Assembly (NCBI RefSeq): GCF_002097535.1
Contig: NZ_CP020772.1
Coordinates: 3,698,501-3,762,500 of the forward strand
Direction: 5' to 3'
Source of the DNA: Halobacillus mangrovi
GTDB lineage: Bacteria; Bacillota; Bacilli; Bacillales; Halobacillaceae
DNA length: 64,000 nucleotides
Shown here in pieces: positions 33,925-43,000 of this stretch. Numbering within the stretch: position 1 is the stretch's first letter; each line of letters begins with the position of its first letter. The position numbers and the translations under genes are program-made. The notes beneath the pieces were generated by a model. The model had not been told where the DNA came from. It did no database searches and saw only the letters and a list, made by a program, of their open reading frames with translations.

Positions 33925-34025
33925 CCCATCCGCTCCTTTTCTTTTCTTGTATCCATTATAAAGACTTCAGGGACACTGGAGTCTGCTTTTTGTTTATGAT
34001 TCGAGTAATTCAATTCCCTAATGCG

Positions 34026-34032
34026 CATAATA
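34026..34032 (+). promoter_or_regulatory. Candidate SigG-type -10 of the ger operon
   Basis: CATAATA matches the forespore (SigF/SigG) -10 consensus. GAGTAA at 34003-34008, 17 bp upstream, is a weak -35. Forespore expression is expected for germinant receptor genes. Confidence 0.4.
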
Positions 34033-34060
34033 CAAAGAACGCATAAAGGGTGTGAGTGAT

Positions 34061-35449
34061 ATGAAAGAAACCAACTATCCCCTTGTTGATAACCTGGTAA
34101 AAATGATTGAGGGGAACGACAAGGTAACCGTTAAATCTGTCACCGTACAAAACAAGCCCATTTACATCATTTATATCAAAACCATTGCAGACGTGGATCA
34201 CATTCGAGAATTCATTTTAAAGCCGCTACTCGATATGAAAGCGAAGTCCAAACCATCGATCGTGGAAAACCTTCCATTGAACGATTTGGCGAAGATTGAG
34301 CAATCCGATCAAATCTTGAAGAAAATTTTTAATGGATTCACCTTAATCATAGAAGATGCTGATATTTACGCGGTGAACACGTCTAAGTTCTCCCTCCGTT
34401 CTGTGCAAGAGCCTGTCACGGAGGTTACTTTGCGTGGGGCACGAGATGGTTTCATTGAGTCTTTGGAAAAGAACATCTCTCTGCTTCGTATGCATTTGCG
34501 TACGAATGACCTCACCTTTCAGGAATTTACCATTGGGCAAAAAGCATTCACTAATGTATCCGTTGCCTATTTAGAGGGTGCCGCGAACCCTGAGCTTATT
34601 AAAGAAGTGGTTAAACGCGTCGATAACATTGATACAGATTACATACCCGATGGTGGCATCATTGAACAACTGATCGAAAAGAACAGCAACTCACTTTTTC
34701 CTGAAGTGCATGAAACAGAACGCCCGACGAAGGTAGCTAATGCACTGATCGAAGGTCGTGTCGCCATTTTTATAGATGGGTCCCCTTCCGTCCTAATTGC
34801 ACCCGCGACCTTGAATTCGTTGTTCCACTCTACTGATGACTATAACTTCAAATGGATTCCAGCTTCTTTCATTCGGCTGCTCCGTTACTTTGCTGCCTTT
34901 ATCTCAGTCATGCTACCAGCGATGTATATATCTTTGATTTCATTCCACCAGGGATTGATTCCGACCGACCTGGCTTTTTCTATCTCTAAGACAAGGGAAG
35001 GTGTGCCAATTCCGTCATTCATGGAGGCATTATTGATGGAAATTACAATCGAAGTTTTGCGTGAAGCGGGGGTTCGTTTACCAAAACCAATCGGTCCAGC
35101 AGTCAGTATTGTCGGTGCGATTGTTCTTGGAGAAGCAGCTGTAACGGCAGGGATCGTTAGTCCATTAATGGTCATTGTCGTCGCTTTCGCAGCGATTTGT
35201 TCCTTTACAGTCGCAGATTATGGGTTGAGCCTGGCATTAAGAACGTTACGTTTTTTTATGTTACTCTCTGCTGCCTTTTTAGGCATTTACGGACTTCTCT
35301 TGGCATCATTCATCGTCAGCATACACTTAATTCGTCTGAAGAGCTTTTCAACTCCCTATTTAGAACCTTTTGCACCTTACTTCCACAAACGCTGGAAGGA
35401 TTCACTCATCCGATACAAGTTTAATAAGAGAGGTGGTCAGAGTGAGTGA
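34061..35449 (+). CDS. Spore germinant receptor subunit A (GerA/GerK A type)
   Basis: The A subunit of a nutrient germinant receptor in the spore inner membrane. The 462 residues comprise a soluble N-terminal half (about 1-260; YLEGAANPELIKEVV and DSNSLFPEVHETERP-like features) and a C-terminal half with four or five membrane helices. FIDGSPSVLIAPATL and PIPSFMEALLMEITIEVLREAG are family signatures. The ATG at 34061 has AAAGGGTG about 9 nt upstream; a GTG at 34052 is an alternative. It overlaps the B gene by 8 bp. Confidence 0.92.
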   Translation: MKETNYPLVDNLVKMIEGNDKVTVKSVTVQNKPIYIIYIKTIADVDHIREFILKPLLDMKAKSKPSIVENLPLNDLAKIEQSDQILKKIFNGFTLIIEDADIYAVNTSKFSLRSVQEPVTEVTLRGARDGFIESLEKNISLLRMHLRTNDLTFQEFTIGQKAFTNVSVAYLEGAANPELIKEVVKRVDNIDTDYIPDGGIIEQLIEKNSNSLFPEVHETERPTKVANALIEGRVAIFIDGSPSVLIAPATLNSLFHSTDDYNFKWIPASFIRLLRYFAAFISVMLPAMYISLISFHQGLIPTDLAFSISKTREGVPIPSFMEALLMEITIEVLREAGVRLPKPIGPAVSIVGAIVLGEAAVTAGIVSPLMVIVVAFAAICSFTVADYGLSLALRTLRFFMLLSAAFLGIYGLLLASFIVSIHLIRLKSFSTPYLEPFAPYFHKRWKDSLIRYKFNKRGGQSE

Positions 35450-36539
35450 TCTCAAACAATTATCAGGATTACAACTTATCGTCGTCTTCATATCTGCAAT
35501 GATCGGTGTAGGTATCATCATTATGCCCCGCTCCCTTGCAGATGCAGTGGATGCTCCAGATTTGTGGTTAAGTATCATTTGGGGCTTTCTTTTGATTGGA
35601 CTTTTTTCAATGATTATCGTCCAATTGGTTAGTCGTTACCCTGGGCAAACATTCTTTGAGATATCAACGATCATTACAGGTAAATATATAGGATTTTTAT
35701 TAAACGTGTGTTATATCCTCTATACGCTAATCGTTTCTGCTTACATTCTTAGAGTCACTAGCGGGATTATTAAAAATCATTTATTGGATACCACCCCTCT
35801 TTCTGTAGTCATCGGTGGTTTCTTGATAGTCAGCACATATTTGATTACGAACGGAGCAGGTGATATCGTACGTTTTTTTCAGCTTTATTTCCCAGTCATG
35901 ATGTTCATGTTTATCGCTTTGTGTCTGTTAAGTCTGAAGGATGTTGATATCAATAACTTACGGCCGGTGTTTGGCGAAGGTATCATGCCAACTTTCCAAG
36001 GCATAAAGATTACCTTTTTCTCCTTTCTTGGATTTGAATTTCTGTTGATTTTCTCGAAAGTGTTAGGCAAAAGGAGCCCCAATAAACTCAGGGCAGGTAT
36101 GTGGATAAGCCTTGGACTCACTGCCATAATATACATTGTCTTCCACGCCCTCTCGTTAGGGATTCTTGGACTGGAAGAATTGAAGCAGATCACTTTTCCG
36201 ACCGTCGAGATGGCGAAAAGCATTGAATTCCAGGGCTTCTTTTTCGAGAGATTTGAAATCCTTTTTTTAGTCGGGTGGCTCATAACTGCCTTTACGTCAT
36301 TCTCTGCGTACTACTATGCAATGTGGACTGGCGTTAGACAAACGTTTCGCACCAAATCCAAGCTGTTCGTTTGGATGGTAGCCGCCTTTATATTTGGGGC
36401 GGCCCTATATCCCACTGGAATGACAGAGGTCTTTCAGTATTCGAGGTTGATCAATTATGCTTCGGCCATTGCAATCATCCTTTTCCCTGCTCTTCTTTTG
36501 TTGATTTCTTTAATCAGGAGACAGTCCTATGCCAAATAA
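35442..36539 (+). CDS. Spore germinant receptor subunit B (GerB family permease-like)
   Basis: A 365-residue membrane protein of the spore-germination subgroup of amino-acid/polyamine transporter-like proteins. About ten hydrophobic helices start with LSGLQLIVVFISAMIGVG. It is thought to bind the germinant. I start at the GTG at 35442, with AGAGAGGTGG upstream, inside the end of the A gene; the longer frame upstream is overlap only. It overlaps the C gene by 11 bp. Confidence 0.92.
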   Translation: MSDLKQLSGLQLIVVFISAMIGVGIIIMPRSLADAVDAPDLWLSIIWGFLLIGLFSMIIVQLVSRYPGQTFFEISTIITGKYIGFLLNVCYILYTLIVSAYILRVTSGIIKNHLLDTTPLSVVIGGFLIVSTYLITNGAGDIVRFFQLYFPVMMFMFIALCLLSLKDVDINNLRPVFGEGIMPTFQGIKITFFSFLGFEFLLIFSKVLGKRSPNKLRAGMWISLGLTAIIYIVFHALSLGILGLEELKQITFPTVEMAKSIEFQGFFFERFEILFLVGWLITAFTSFSAYYYAMWTGVRQTFRTKSKLFVWMVAAFIFGAALYPTGMTEVFQYSRLINYASAIAIILFPALLLLISLIRRQSYAK

Positions 36540-37668
36540 AGTCATTATAAGTGTTTTTTCATTACTATTATTGACAGGATGCTGGGACAGCAAGGAAATT
36601 GAGGATATCGGAGTTATTTTAGCTATTGGTTTAGACACTGGTGAGAAAGAAAACGAGGTAACCATGACAAATCAATACGTCGACCCAGGAAAAATCCCTA
36701 GTTTACAAGGAGGAGAACCTGGAGGAAAACCATTCCAGAATCTCACTGTATCAGGGACCACTTTTTTAGAAATCATTCGAGATAACTCTTTTGAAAGCAA
36801 CCGGCCTCCAAATTATACTCATTTGAAATCAATCGTCTTATCTTCAAGCCTTCTTAAACGTGAAAGGGCAGATGAAGTTATTGACCTTTTTGTAAGAGAC
36901 CATGAATTCAGAAGAACGACACCGGTATTCATTACTAAAGAGAGAGTGAGAGATGTCCTGGATATCGAACCAACGAAGGAACTTTTTCCAGCGATTCAAA
37001 TTAAAGATCTCAATGAAAATTCTTTTAAGAATCTTTACATTCCAGAGCAATTACAGATTGGGGACATGTCTAAATACATTTCTCAAGAACAAAGTTTCCT
37101 TATACCGGGAATGAAAATTGAAGAATATCTCATCAAATCGGATGGTGCGGGAATTATATCCAAGGAGAACTTTCAATTTGTCGGCTGGCTAGAAAAAGAG
37201 GACATAGCTGGGGTCCGATTCATTTTAAATGATCTGGATGGAGGCTATATCAACTTGACCAAAAAGGAAATTTCCGATGGTCCCGTTTCCCTCGAAGTCA
37301 AAGGAGGATCTACAACCTACAATCCGACTATCACAGGTGAGAGCATAATGATGGAGTTCAATGTCAGAGTGAATGTTTCTTTAGCTGAAGACTGGGGAAA
37401 TAAAAGGGATCATTTCAAAAAAGGCTGGAAAAAAGAAGTGGAAAAAGCTTCGAATGACCAAATCGAACAAGCGGTACAAACCGTCCTTACTAAAGCCCAG
37501 CAAGAATACAAAACAGACTTCCTCAACCTATCCAACTGGGTAAGGATCCACCAGCCGGATTACTGGAAAAAGAACGAAAAACGCTGGGACAACATTTTTC
37601 CTGAGATGCAGACAAAAATCAATGTCAAAACCAAAATCACAGACTTTGGTACTCAAAACTTAAAATAA
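36529..37668 (+). CDS. Spore germinant receptor subunit C lipoprotein (GerC type)
   Basis: A 379-residue lipoprotein. The signal peptide ends with lipobox LLTGC, then WDSKEIEDIG, the usual start of mature GerC proteins. FEIIRDNSF-like and HLKSIVLSS segments are typical. It anchors to the outer face of the spore inner membrane with the A and B subunits. It is the last gene of the operon and is followed by a hairpin. Confidence 0.92.
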   Translation: MPNKVIISVFSLLLLTGCWDSKEIEDIGVILAIGLDTGEKENEVTMTNQYVDPGKIPSLQGGEPGGKPFQNLTVSGTTFLEIIRDNSFESNRPPNYTHLKSIVLSSSLLKRERADEVIDLFVRDHEFRRTTPVFITKERVRDVLDIEPTKELFPAIQIKDLNENSFKNLYIPEQLQIGDMSKYISQEQSFLIPGMKIEEYLIKSDGAGIISKENFQFVGWLEKEDIAGVRFILNDLDGGYINLTKKEISDGPVSLEVKGGSTTYNPTITGESIMMEFNVRVNVSLAEDWGNKRDHFKKGWKKEVEKASNDQIEQAVQTVLTKAQQEYKTDFLNLSNWVRIHQPDYWKKNEKRWDNIFPEMQTKINVKTKITDFGTQNLK

Positions 37669-37687
37669 TATTACGGAAAATAATTTT

Positions 37688-37724
37688 AAAGACTACTCTC
37701 TTTTTTAAAAAGAAAGTAGTCTTT
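37688..37724 (+). terminator. Terminator of the ger operon
   Basis: A 9-bp stem AAAGACTAC with an inner T/A-rich stem, then TTTT. Confidence 0.65.
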
Positions 37725-37813
37725 TCCATTTGATGACCTAAAGATGAGCTTTGTTTATCCGGCTATCATACGTTTATGATCATTTACAAAATATGTAGGG
37801 TAAGGACTTTATC

Positions 37814-38347
37814 TTAGCTATTATCCAATATCGTTATTTTCCTGTTACCACTAATTACGCTTCTCAAGCGTCGATCTTCTTTTCTTGCTCTCCATATAAT
37901 ATGTGAAAAGTTTTCAGGGGTAAAGTGGTACTGATCGATCAAGTATTGTTCAAATTCTTCGTGATCCACCTGGTTATTATGTTCCTTCGCATAGTTAATC
38001 AGGATCCTAGTCAGTTCTTTATAACTCATCCTTTTTGACTTATCAGCTGAAAATGCTTCTGGATCGGTTGGAAGCACATATTCATTTCTTAATGCTTCCG
38101 ACGATTGGTTAGCCGTTTCCTCTATGACAATGTCTGTGGGAATTTCAGGGTTCAGTTCTTCTGTCTCCGATAATGTTGTGATGATGGTGGAGGGATCAAT
38201 GTTCTCTCTTTTCCCTTCTATACGCTCCAGGCGGCTTATTAGTTCATGCTGTTCCTCTGTAAGCTGCTTAATCATTTCACGAAGATGCTTTTTCTCCTCT
38301 TGTATATCCTCTAATCTCATACCTATCGCGTTTCTTAAAGTGAACAT
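37814..38347 (-). CDS. Uncharacterised protein with N-terminal coiled coil
   Basis: A 177-residue protein of unknown function. Residues 10-50 (LEDIQEEKKHLREMIKQ and onward) form a charged heptad pattern typical of a coiled coil. A disordered acidic linker follows, then a compact C-terminal part with MSYKELTRILINYAKEH and HFTPENFSHIIWRARKEDRRL, which could be a small helical nucleic-acid-binding domain. An AAAGGAGG ribosome binding site precedes the ATG. It sits alone between the ger operon and a VanW gene. Confidence 0.7.
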   Translation of the reverse strand: MFTLRNAIGMRLEDIQEEKKHLREMIKQLTEEQHELISRLERIEGKRENIDPSTIITTLSETEELNPEIPTDIVIEETANQSSEALRNEYVLPTDPEAFSADKSKRMSYKELTRILINYAKEHNNQVDHEEFEQYLIDQYHFTPENFSHIIWRARKEDRRLRSVISGNRKITILDNS

Positions 38348-38537
38348 AGAAGGAGAGCCTCCTTTAGTTAGTAATCGTTATAAAATATAATAGCACATAA
38401 AAAAGGAGAGGGATTGGAATACGTGCCAGTTATTTAAAATTGATAAAAAAGTTGTTGATATTCTTAGACAAAACCTAGTAAACAGGACTTAATCTTTCTT
38501 AAAAATCAGATAGGAAGTTAGGCACTTTTTCATTTGA

Positions 38538-38567
38538 AAAAAGCGTTCTTAAAAAGAAACGCTTTTT
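38538..38567 (-). terminator. Terminator of the VanW-family gene
   Basis: A 10-bp stem AAAAAGCGTT with extension, followed on the minus strand by T residues, 3 bp after the stop codon. Confidence 0.75.
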
Positions 38568-38570
38568 AGA

Positions 38571-39494
38571 TTACTCATAATGATCAGTTTCCCTATCACT
38601 TTCTTCAGGGAGCTTCTTGCTGGCATCAGGAATGCTCTGTGGATCATAATTGATCACTTCGGAAGAATATACCATCACACTCATCTGTCCCCCAGTTACT
38701 TTTGAGCGAATTAACAATGGCTGATTGTATTGATTTTCAAACGTAAAATCAGGCCCATACCAACTCACTGTCGCATCTCGTCCTGGCGGAACATAAGGCA
38801 CTTGTTTACTGTGAGAATAGCGTTCCACAATTTTCACGCCGGCCTTATCAACAGAATTAAACAACGTAGAAGAAACCTGACAAATTCCTCCGCCAATTCC
38901 CTCCGTCACTTCCCCCTTCACAATCACAGGGGCATTTTTATATCCCTTCTCTTTCGTCCTTTTACCAACGACTTTATTAAAAGAAAAAACTTCCCCAGGG
39001 AAAACCACATGACTATCGATGGCTTCTGAAGCAAGTCGGATATTATGGGACCGTTCTTTATTGTTCGAATTAAAGTATGTCACATAATGACCAATCTGCT
39101 GAGTGCGGATATTTGCAATCAGTTCACTATCTACTTTAGGAGTAATGGTAAGTTTTGGAACGTCCATGGCACCCTTCTTCTGACCAAAGAGATACCGATA
39201 AAATTTTTCTTTGAACTTCTTATGATGTACTTTGTATCCATTTTGTCCAGGTATAATTTCACCTGACTCGCCTATTTTTGCATTTACGGGCTCCTGACTG
39301 ATTTCTTGATCCAAATGTTCAATGAGTTCCTCTGTTTTAGGCTGATCCATAAAGGGCTTACCGATGAATTCCAACATAAAGTCCTTACGATTAACCTTAA
39401 TGATTTCCTCACCATCATTGGTTATGGATAATTGTCCTGGTTGGATAAGGGGTTGTGCTAAGAGTAAACCTAAAGATAAAATGATCATTTTCAT
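38571..39494 (-). CDS. VanW-family exported protein
   Basis: A 307-residue protein with an N-terminal signal-like hydrophobic stretch and a C-terminal VanW domain. FNKVVGKRTKEKGYKNAPV and GIGGGICQVSSTLFN are the hallmark motifs, and YVPPGRDATVSWYGPDF follows. VanW domains are named from vancomycin clusters but are common in spore-formers without resistance; the molecular role is unknown, probably at the cell wall. No van genes are nearby. A GGAGGAG site precedes the start. Confidence 0.85.
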   Translation of the reverse strand: MKMIILSLGLLLAQPLIQPGQLSITNDGEEIIKVNRKDFMLEFIGKPFMDQPKTEELIEHLDQEISQEPVNAKIGESGEIIPGQNGYKVHHKKFKEKFYRYLFGQKKGAMDVPKLTITPKVDSELIANIRTQQIGHYVTYFNSNNKERSHNIRLASEAIDSHVVFPGEVFSFNKVVGKRTKEKGYKNAPVIVKGEVTEGIGGGICQVSSTLFNSVDKAGVKIVERYSHSKQVPYVPPGRDATVSWYGPDFTFENQYNQPLLIRSKVTGGQMSVMVYSSEVINYDPQSIPDASKKLPEESDRETDHYE

Positions 39495-39601
39495 AACGGA
39501 CTCCTCCTACAGGTAGTATGAGTAGAAGGCTTTCGAATCATGTGAACAACTTTTAAAGGACTATGTGACATGGCGAAGCCGTAAAGATGAGGAATAACTT
39601 A

Positions 39602-39637
39602 AAAAGATGACCTCATCCTATTCTGAGGTCATCTTTT
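39602..39637 (-). terminator. Terminator of the PRPP synthetase-like gene
   Basis: A perfect 14-bp stem AAAAGATGACCTCA with an 8-nt loop. Confidence 0.75.
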
Positions 39638-39683
39638 ACCTATTGTCATTATTCTTTGTTTTTTTCTAAATACCGGTCTTCGG

Positions 39684-40628
39684 TTAATCAAACAATTCAC
39701 TTACCGAATGTTCGGTTTGCACTCGTAACAACGCATCCGCTAATAGAGGAGCAACAGACAGTGAGGTTATCTTTTCATTTTGCTTTTCTTCTGGTAAGAA
39801 AATAGAATTTGTGATCACTAATTCCTTAATCGGTGATTCGTTAATCTTGCTAACTGCAGGATCAGATAAAACCGCATGGGTCCCGCAGGCATAGATATCA
39901 TTCACTCCATTTTCCAAGAGTGCTTCGGCTGCCTGTGTAACTGTTTCCGCCGTGTCTATCATGTCATCTACAATAATGGCGTTCTTACCTTCAATCGATC
40001 CAACAACGTTTTTAACCTCAGCCATATTCGGTTCAGGTCTTCTTTTATCAACAAAAGCAATGGGTGCATCAAGGATATTCGCCATTCTTCTCGCACGTCT
40101 TAGTCCACTTGTATCTGGAGCAACCACAACGACGTCTTCGATATCCTTTTTCTTATAATACTCTGCTAAAATAGGCACCCCAAGCAGTTGATCAACAGGA
40201 ACATTAAAGAACCCTTGAATTTGCGGGGCATGAAGATCTAAGGTGAGGACTCTGGAGATTCCTGCCTTTTCCAGTAAATTTGCGATCAATTTTGCAGTAA
40301 TCGGTTCACGAGCACGTGCCTTTCGATCCTGACGGGCATATCCATAATAAGGAATCACGACATTGATTGTTTTTGCTGATGCTCTCTTCATCGCATCAAT
40401 CATAATCAATAGCTCCATCAGGTGCTCATTTACAGGCTGAGAAGTAGATTGAATTAAGTAAACATCATGTCCACGAACACTTTCTTCAATATTAATCTGT
40501 ACTTCTCCATCGCTAAAACGGATAACCGAGCTTTTTCCTAAAGGTGTCTCTAAGATCTCAGAGATTTCTTGGGCCAGGGGTTCATTTGAATTTAAAGTGA
40601 ATAACTTCATTTTAGATTTTGAGCTCAT
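39684..40628 (-). CDS. Ribose-phosphate pyrophosphokinase paralogue, divergent
   Basis: A class I PRPP synthetase homologue of 314 residues (B. subtilis Prs 317). [36 protein letters not shown] and [12 protein letters not shown] are conserved. Two loops differ from the family: the PDHGGVTRA region reads PDTSGLRRA, and the ribose-phosphate loop DDxIDTAGT reads DDMIDTAET. It is also outside the usual glmU-prs-ctc context, so it is probably a second copy, not the housekeeping gene. Activity may be changed. GGAGAG precedes the ATG. It is monocistronic. Confidence 0.85.
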   Translation of the reverse strand: MSSKSKMKLFTLNSNEPLAQEISEILETPLGKSSVIRFSDGEVQINIEESVRGHDVYLIQSTSQPVNEHLMELLIMIDAMKRASAKTINVVIPYYGYARQDRKARAREPITAKLIANLLEKAGISRVLTLDLHAPQIQGFFNVPVDQLLGVPILAEYYKKKDIEDVVVVAPDTSGLRRARRMANILDAPIAFVDKRRPEPNMAEVKNVVGSIEGKNAIIVDDMIDTAETVTQAAEALLENGVNDIYACGTHAVLSDPAVSKINESPIKELVITNSIFLPEEKQNEKITSLSVAPLLADALLRVQTEHSVSELFD

Positions 40629-40744
40629 ATTGATCTCTCCTATATTAAAAAATGTTGTGTATGTAGATTCCCTTCTTCGGTAAATATATTTACATTATTA
40701 TAACATAAGGTCTGATTATATTTTTAAATGGTACGCCTATAAAA

Positions 40745-40777
40745 AAAGACAATTTGCCTTAGTGGCAAATTGTCTTT
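40745..40777 (-). terminator. Terminator of the NAD(P)-binding protein gene
   Basis: A perfect 14-bp stem AAAGACAATTTGCC with a 5-nt loop, then T7 on the minus strand. Confidence 0.85.
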
Positions 40778-40789
40778 ATATAGCATTCC

Positions 40790-41440
40790 TTAAAGTGACT
40801 GGATGGCATCTTGAACAGATTTGTCCCCGGCTACTACCTGAAACTCTTTTCCGATCGTAGTTTGATCCTCTAAGCTGGCCAAGATCACACGAGCTACGTC
40901 CTCTCGCGGAATTTCTCCTCTTTCTACTGTAGAGGCTGCTTCTACTTGCCCCGTTCCATCCTCATTATTCAACCGGCCCGGGTGGATAATCGTATAGTCC
41001 AGATCCGTATCTCTTAACCAAACATCTGCATAATGCTTTGCCACAACATAAGGGGCGAAAGATTCAGGCGCTGATTGAATCGCTTCACGTGTCGTATCAA
41101 ATGAACTAATCATAACATAACGATTCACCCCTGCAGCTTTTGATGCCTCAATGGTTTTCACAGCACCATCCAAATCAATCATCACCGTTTTATCAGGGCC
41201 GGTGTGAGGTCCAGAGCCTGCGGTGAATACGACCGCATCCACACCCTCGGTAGCTTTGGCGATGGTCTCGATATCGTCTTCCAAATCCACCACTACTGTT
41301 TCTGCTCCTAATTCCTTAAAAAAGGAAGCTTGCTCCTCTTTACGGATCATTGCCTTAGCTTCTACATTTTCACTCTCTTGAATAAAGGTTACAAGGTGTT
41401 TTCCGATTTGACCGTTTGCTCCAACAACTAGAACTTTCAA
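40790..41440 (-). CDS. NAD(P)-binding oxidoreductase, atypical SDR (YhfK-like)
   Basis: A 216-residue Rossmann protein of the atypical SDR/NmrA-like group. The cofactor site is LVVGANGQIGKHLV; VVDLEDDIETIAKATEGVDAVVFTAG and YVMISSFDT follow. It resembles B. subtilis YhfK, a stress protein of unknown substrate. A near-consensus SigB promoter precedes it, which agrees with a stress role. Ends with a strong terminator. Confidence 0.85.
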   Translation of the reverse strand: MKVLVVGANGQIGKHLVTFIQESENVEAKAMIRKEEQASFFKELGAETVVVDLEDDIETIAKATEGVDAVVFTAGSGPHTGPDKTVMIDLDGAVKTIEASKAAGVNRYVMISSFDTTREAIQSAPESFAPYVVAKHYADVWLRDTDLDYTIIHPGRLNNEDGTGQVEAASTVERGEIPREDVARVILASLEDQTTIGKEFQVVAGDKSVQDAIQSL

Positions 41441-41493
41441 CTTCTACACCCTTTCTTTTGAGTAAGCTACATATTTCTATTCGCAAAATTACT

Positions 41494-41519
41494 ATACCCT
41501 TTTTTGCAGTAACTTTAAC
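41494..41519 (-). promoter_or_regulatory. Candidate SigB promoter of the YhfK-like gene
   Basis: On the minus strand GTTAAA, a 14-bp spacer and GGGTAT, about 54 bp upstream of the start codon. Confidence 0.65.
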
Positions 41520-41599
41520 AAAGCTCTACCTAAGAGGTGCATCTTAACGACTTTTATACAATTGTTGTTGGAAGTTTTGTATCCTTGATAAATTTTTCA

Positions 41600-42940
41600 T
41601 CATCTAACGACCAAATCATTTTTCACTTCCAAAATTGACTCTTCTAATTTAGTGAGCAGTTCATCGATCTGACCCTCATTTATGATTAACGGCGGGGCAA
41701 AGCAGATAATGTCGATCCCTTCATAAGTAACTGCTCTACAAATCACTCCACGCTCATGTAAGGCTTCAATAACTCTTGGGGCAACCTTCAAGTCTTGTGG
41801 GAATTTTTCATTCGTTTCTGAGTTTTTCACGAGCTCGACTGCACCCAAAAGCCCTACAGCACGTACATCACCTACAATATTGATTTCATCTTTAAGTTTT
41901 TTAAATCCTTTTAGGAGTTTCTTGCCCATACGATGAGAGTGATCGACAAGCCCTTCAGATTCAATGATATCGAGGTTTTTTAAGGCTACGGCTGCAGCTG
42001 TTGGGTGTCCGCTGTAGGTAAACCCATGAAATAACGTTCCTTTGGATTTCAATTTGAATACCTCATGAATCGCGTCTGATACGAGCACGCCTCCAAGCGG
42101 GGCATACCCACTTGTTACGCCTTTCGCAAACGTAATCATGTCGGGAACCGTGTTCCAATTTTCAATGCCAAACATTCTCCCTGTCCTGCCGAATCCTGTG
42201 ATCACTTCATCCGCTACAAATAAGATTCCGTATTCGTCACACAAGTTTCTTATTTCTTTAAAATAACCCTCAGGCGGTATTAATACCCCTCCAGCCCCTT
42301 GAACGGGCTCAGCTATGAAAGCACCTACAGTTTCTGGACCTTCTGCTTCAATTTTTTCACGTAAAGCAGAGATTGCACTTTCCGTATTGCTTCTATAGGT
42401 GGACGCCGCATGAGAGAAGCCCTCGATCGTTGTCCCTGCCATATCCCAGAACTCAGGGATACCCGTAGCGCTTGTAGACGCGGCTGCTACCCCATGGTAA
42501 GACCGCTTCAAAGCAATGATCTTTCTCCGGTTCGGCCGGTTTTGAATTCGCCAGTAATGATGGACGAGCTTAATCGCTGTATCATTCGATTCAGACCCGC
42601 CTGAAGTAAAGAAAACGGCATTTAAATTTTCCGGCGCTAAGGAAGCGATCTTCTCAGCCAGTTTTATCCCGGGTTTGTGACTAAATGTAGAAAAAGCAGA
42701 GCTAAAGGCTAATGTTTTCATTTGCTCAGCAGCTGCAATCGCTAATTCCTCTCGGCCATGACCAATGTGGACATTCCATAAGGAGGACATGGCATCCATG
42801 TACGTTTTCCCATGTATGTCCTTAAGGTAAATGCCTTCCCCACTCTCCATAATCACCTTTGGCCCCTTCTCTTGCTGTTGCTGAATTGAAGAGGTTGGAT
42901 GTATAAAGTGTTTTTTATCTAACTCGCACCATTCATTCAT
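41600..42940 (-). CDS. Class III aminotransferase (omega-amino acid type)
   Basis: A PLP aminotransferase of 446 residues, similar to beta-alanine/taurine--pyruvate aminotransferases. FFTSGGSESNDTAIKL, VGAFIAEPVQGAGG, VADEVITGFGRTGRMF and the PLP lysine in ITFAKGVTSGYAPLGG are clear. The N-terminal SSLWNVHIGHGREELA is typical of this subgroup. It follows the M20 peptidase by 60 bp and is probably co-transcribed, which suggests it deaminates an amine released by the peptidase. Amino donor unknown. Confidence 0.88.
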   Translation of the reverse strand: MNEWCELDKKHFIHPTSSIQQQQEKGPKVIMESGEGIYLKDIHGKTYMDAMSSLWNVHIGHGREELAIAAAEQMKTLAFSSAFSTFSHKPGIKLAEKIASLAPENLNAVFFTSGGSESNDTAIKLVHHYWRIQNRPNRRKIIALKRSYHGVAAASTSATGIPEFWDMAGTTIEGFSHAASTYRSNTESAISALREKIEAEGPETVGAFIAEPVQGAGGVLIPPEGYFKEIRNLCDEYGILFVADEVITGFGRTGRMFGIENWNTVPDMITFAKGVTSGYAPLGGVLVSDAIHEVFKLKSKGTLFHGFTYSGHPTAAAVALKNLDIIESEGLVDHSHRMGKKLLKGFKKLKDEINIVGDVRAVGLLGAVELVKNSETNEKFPQDLKVAPRVIEALHERGVICRAVTYEGIDIICFAPPLIINEGQIDELLTKLEESILEVKNDLVVR

Positions 42941-43000
42941 TTAATACCCTCCATTCCCTTTCACTTTCTATTCTACTTTCTTTTTCCTGACACTTGCCCT

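Noticed and set aside
38571..39494. VanW gene considered as a sign of glycopeptide resistance
   Set aside because: No vanA/H/X/Y/R/S-type gene is nearby, and VanW domains are common in spore-formers without resistance.
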